DNA from: Choristocarpus tenellus KU-1152
Lineage: Eukaryota > Phaeophyceae
NCBI GenBank assembly: GCA_964200185.2
Contig: CAXNAD020000314.1
Coordinates: 1-21,953 of the forward strand
DNA length: 21,953 nucleotides
Direction of reading: 5' to 3'
In this document: one piece after another, positions 19,597 to 21,953 of the stretch
Position numbering within the stretch: the stretch's first letter is position 1
How the letters are laid out: each line of letters begins with the position of its first letter
Translations under genes and position numbers: made by a program
The notes under the pieces: generated by a model
Databases searched by the model: none
Told to the model about the DNA's origin: nothing
The model's input: only the letters and a program-made list of their open reading frames with translations

Positions 19597-19710
19597 GAGA
19601 TACCATTGTTCAACTAGGGAAGACAATCGCACAACTGTCTACCCCAGTGGAAGGGTGGTATGTTAATGTTTGACAAGATGACCTGCTTCCCAGCTTGTTG
19701 ACCTCTATTG
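19597..19710 (+). repeat. Diverged direct repeat, copy 2
   Basis: The counterpart of 19287-19415, with GAGATACCATTGTT, CACAACTGTCT, CCCCAGTGGAA and TGTTTGACAA at matching offsets. It ends near CTGCTTCCCAGCTTG. Either a tandem duplication or two insertions of one repeat. Confidence 0.8.
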
Positions 19711-19837
19711 TAGTGCCTAGTAATTTTATTCCTTTCCTTTCCTCGCTGATATTGTTCAGGTATCCAGTTACTACACAGCCCTTTGAGCCATTTTACCCTC
19801 TCTAGCAATTCGTAGTAGGATGTGAGGAAAAAGAGCA

Positions 19838-19868
19838 ATATATATATATATATATATGTGTGTGTGTA
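19838..19868. repeat. (AT)n-(GT)n compound microsatellite
   Basis: About ten AT units run directly into GT units. Confidence 0.95.
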
Positions 19869-20786
19869 TGTGGATAGTTGATCCTCTATTTTTGTATTCC
19901 TACTCTCATGAAAAAAGATGTGGTCTGACTGTAGTCTATGATGGCACTATTAAGGTGTCCTATAAGTAGGGGGGTTACCGTGGGAGTTGCTTAACCTTTG
20001 TGACAATGTGCATGTACGTGTGCCATATATAGTTCCCATATTTTTATGTAAGAGGTAGGACGAAGTTGGTTACGTTAAATTGTTTGTGAGAACTGGGAGC
20101 GTGAGACCAGATGGTTCATGATTCTGCTACTACAGCATCACACCCCCACATGGGCGGCGGAAGGATCGGTGGTGAAGGATGCTTGCTTTCATTTCATCTA
20201 CAGAGTACATCCTTCCCATGTACCCAAGACCCAAGCATGTGACAGCATTTCTCAAGATTGTACAGACTCTCCTGATGTAGATCACTGTGAGCGCCTTTCA
20301 GGACAGTTCCCTGGAGAGGATATTAAGATATTGTCTTACTAGGTCTGACCGTAAAACCCTACCATCTCGAAAGATGAATACATTTTCAATTGAACTATCA
20401 GGAAAAGTAGTCTCTTGTTGATCAACTCACGGAGGTGTTCAAGTAGAACAAGTAGAACCCCCTATTTGAGGATGTATCCACAGGAGTACACGACAGCAAT
20501 GCTGGTTAGTGGAGCACAACTCAATCTTTAGCAGTTTTGATATAAATGTGTAATGGATCCCCTATATACTCAATCAAAAGAGTCATACATGCTGAGTGTG
20601 ATGTTGAGAAAAAACATGTTTTAGGTATGGTGCCTCTGGTATTGGCATATAAGTACTCAATATATCGTAAGCCACATTTGTTGTGCGTGCTACGCCATTT
20701 TTTGTTGAACAAGAAATCTTTTGAAGAGATAACAATTACAACAAAGAACAATTGAGTATTTGGTTGTAGGAACACAATACTTTGTG

Positions 20787-21045
20787 AGAGTCAAAGTATC
20801 TTAGGGAGTAGAGCTGCGTCCATTTGGGGGCCAAGATCCAACTTGCGATTTCCATGTAATTTTATCCGTCGTATTTGTTAGGAAGTGTCAAAATCCTTGT
20901 TCCGGACGCACCTTTTCATAAGGTATACATTTTACCTTCTCCGAAATATTTTGGAGTAGGAAAATGTCATAAAAACCCCGAGGGAAGCCAAGCCCCAAAT
21001 CGACAAGCGGGGAAAAATACGTACCCTCTGAGATACTTTCACTCT
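20787..21045. mobile_element. MITE-like element, copy 2
   Basis: About 259 bases. The left terminus AGAGTCAAAGTATC (20787-20800) matches the reverse complement of GATACTTTCACTCT (21032-21045) at 13 of 14 positions. Inside both ends is an ATTTGGGG block, and TTGCGATTT follows on the left, all shared with the element at 10623-10799. The short frame within (20875-21096) shows no transposase motif. A further CAAAGTAT inverted copy sits immediately outside the left end. Confidence 0.6.
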
Positions 21046-21601
21046 GAGATAGATCGCGCAGGGAGAGCAGTTGGAATTATTAGGTTTCTTCTCTGAGTAA
21101 ATCAAACCCAAATCCTGCAAATTACATGCTGGAGGTCATATTACACTAATTTGTTTGTCTTTATGTACTAGTTGCATGAAACATGAGGTTGCTGGTATAT
21201 AATTACTGCAGCTAGCTCTGGTGCTCAAGTTCCACAGACCAAGGTAAAAACCCTTCCAGTCTCCACTAGTACTCCAATTGTCGTGTTGTCAAGAGTAAGA
21301 ACTTGCCCACAACTCCAACGACCAAGCACTGCACAATGTAGTCCATCAGTGTTTGCAATGAGATGCGTTTTGATGTTCAGAAGGGGTAGATGTTACCAAT
21401 AAGAAACCAGAGACCGATTCAACATTACGAGCAGCTATTAGGACAGAGTGGGAGCAAGAATGGGAGCACCAGCTCCACTTAGTGTTTTTTTATGATATGA
21501 GCAGTGCTCCTATCGTGCAGGTGTTGCTCACAGTAGTGCTTCTCCTGTAGTACTTTAGATCATAAGATCAATAGTGGACACAATTCCAACAAGTTCTGCC
21601 A
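21046..21601. other. Spacer, probable 3' region of the minus-strand gene
   Basis: No open frame with recognisable content. It probably includes the 3' untranslated region of the gene at 21602-21953 on the minus strand. Confidence 0.4.
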
Positions 21602-21953
21602 TCATGATGGTGAAGACTCTGGGGCTTCCATTCCACCCTCCACAACCCTCAGCAGCTGAGATGGACACATTGGGTCTGTGGACATGTGACGGGTGCAAAA
21701 GCCTGCTACAGCATCCGCAGGAGAATCCCCCTGCTGGACAACTAATAAATGCTGAGTCCCATCCACTGTGATGGGCATGGAGAAGACGATAGACCTGTCA
21801 GCCCTGTGCATACTTTTATCACTGTCTCTCATAATCCCTTCTACATCCTGAGATGAATTGGTTGTGCCCTCATCTACAGCAATGTCCACTCTCCCTTCTC
21901 CCCACCCTCCCCCCTTCTCACTCCCTCCCCCCATCACCAGTAGCAGCTCTTCC
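21602..21953 (-). CDS. Partial minus-strand gene, last exon, function unknown
   Basis: The minus-strand frame is open from the right window edge to a TGA at 21602-21604; the 5' part lies outside. It first encodes a Gly-rich, then acidic stretch. A folded-looking segment follows: FSMPITVDGTQHLLVVQQGD, SPADAVAGFCTRHM and CPSQLLRVVEGG. From memory, a 'V-x-x-G-D-x-P-x-x-x-A-x-x-F-C-x-x-H ... C ... L' pattern recurs in many algal and stramenopile proteins, but I cannot tie it to one function. An in-frame ATG at 21935-21937 exists, but upstream codons are also open, so this is not necessarily the start. The plus-strand frame at 21574-21771 is taken as a shadow. Confidence 0.5.
   Translation of the reverse strand, partial: EELLLVMGGGSEKGGGWGEGRVDIAVDEGTTNSSQDVEGIMRDSDKSMHRADRSIVFSMPITVDGTQHLLVVQQGDSPADAVAGFCTRHMSTDPMCPSQLLRVVEGGMEAPESSPS

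Larger units (their letters stand above)
18799..20786. other. Intergenic, 3' of the TFIIIC-subunit gene
   Basis: Holds the 3' untranslated region of the TFIIIC-subunit gene (end not visible), a diverged direct duplication, an AT/GT microsatellite and AT-rich spacer. A 74-codon ATG frame at 20118-20342 (MILLLQHHTPTWAAEG...) and a 69-codon frame at 20546-20755 have no recognisable domain. No confident gene. Confidence 0.5.

Overview
This is a nuclear genome window from a eukaryote. It has spliceosomal introns with GT...AG ends and polypyrimidine tracts, long non-coding stretches, many microsatellites, and no operon-like packing. The species cannot be fixed from sequence alone. A partial exon at the right end carries a sequence style I associate from memory with algae and stramenopiles, so a microalga or seaweed is a reasonable but unproven guess.

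The best-supported gene is a five-exon plus-strand gene at 13025-18798. Its exons join without a phase error into about 1349 residues. It encodes the TPR-rich subunit of RNA polymerase III transcription factor TFIIIC (human GTF3C3/TFIIIC102, yeast Tfc4/tau131). An acidic N-terminal region with repeated modules precedes four TPR-like repeats, a second acidic insert, more TPR-like repeats, and a conserved C-terminal block.

The left part (about 415-8246, +) holds a gene of many short exons, most beginning and ending in phase 0, with at least one hydrophobic segment. I do not recognise its product. Seven to eight exons are proposed; parts of the model, especially 2201-3626, are incomplete.

The right end (21602-21953, -) holds the last exon of a minus-strand gene that leaves the window.

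Between the genes lie repeat-rich tracts. Two short elements (10623-10799 and 20787-21045) share inverted termini and look like one non-autonomous DNA-transposon (MITE-like) family. A diverged direct duplication lies at 19287/19597. Two strong hairpins and a near-perfect palindrome lie in the 8.2-13 kb spacer. A degenerate tRNA-Arg(ACG)-like sequence with a 10/11 B-box match lies about 0.2 kb upstream of the TFIIIC-subunit gene. Since TFIIIC binds B-boxes, that placement is the most intriguing regulatory possibility in the window, although a decayed tRNA-derived repeat is the simpler reading.
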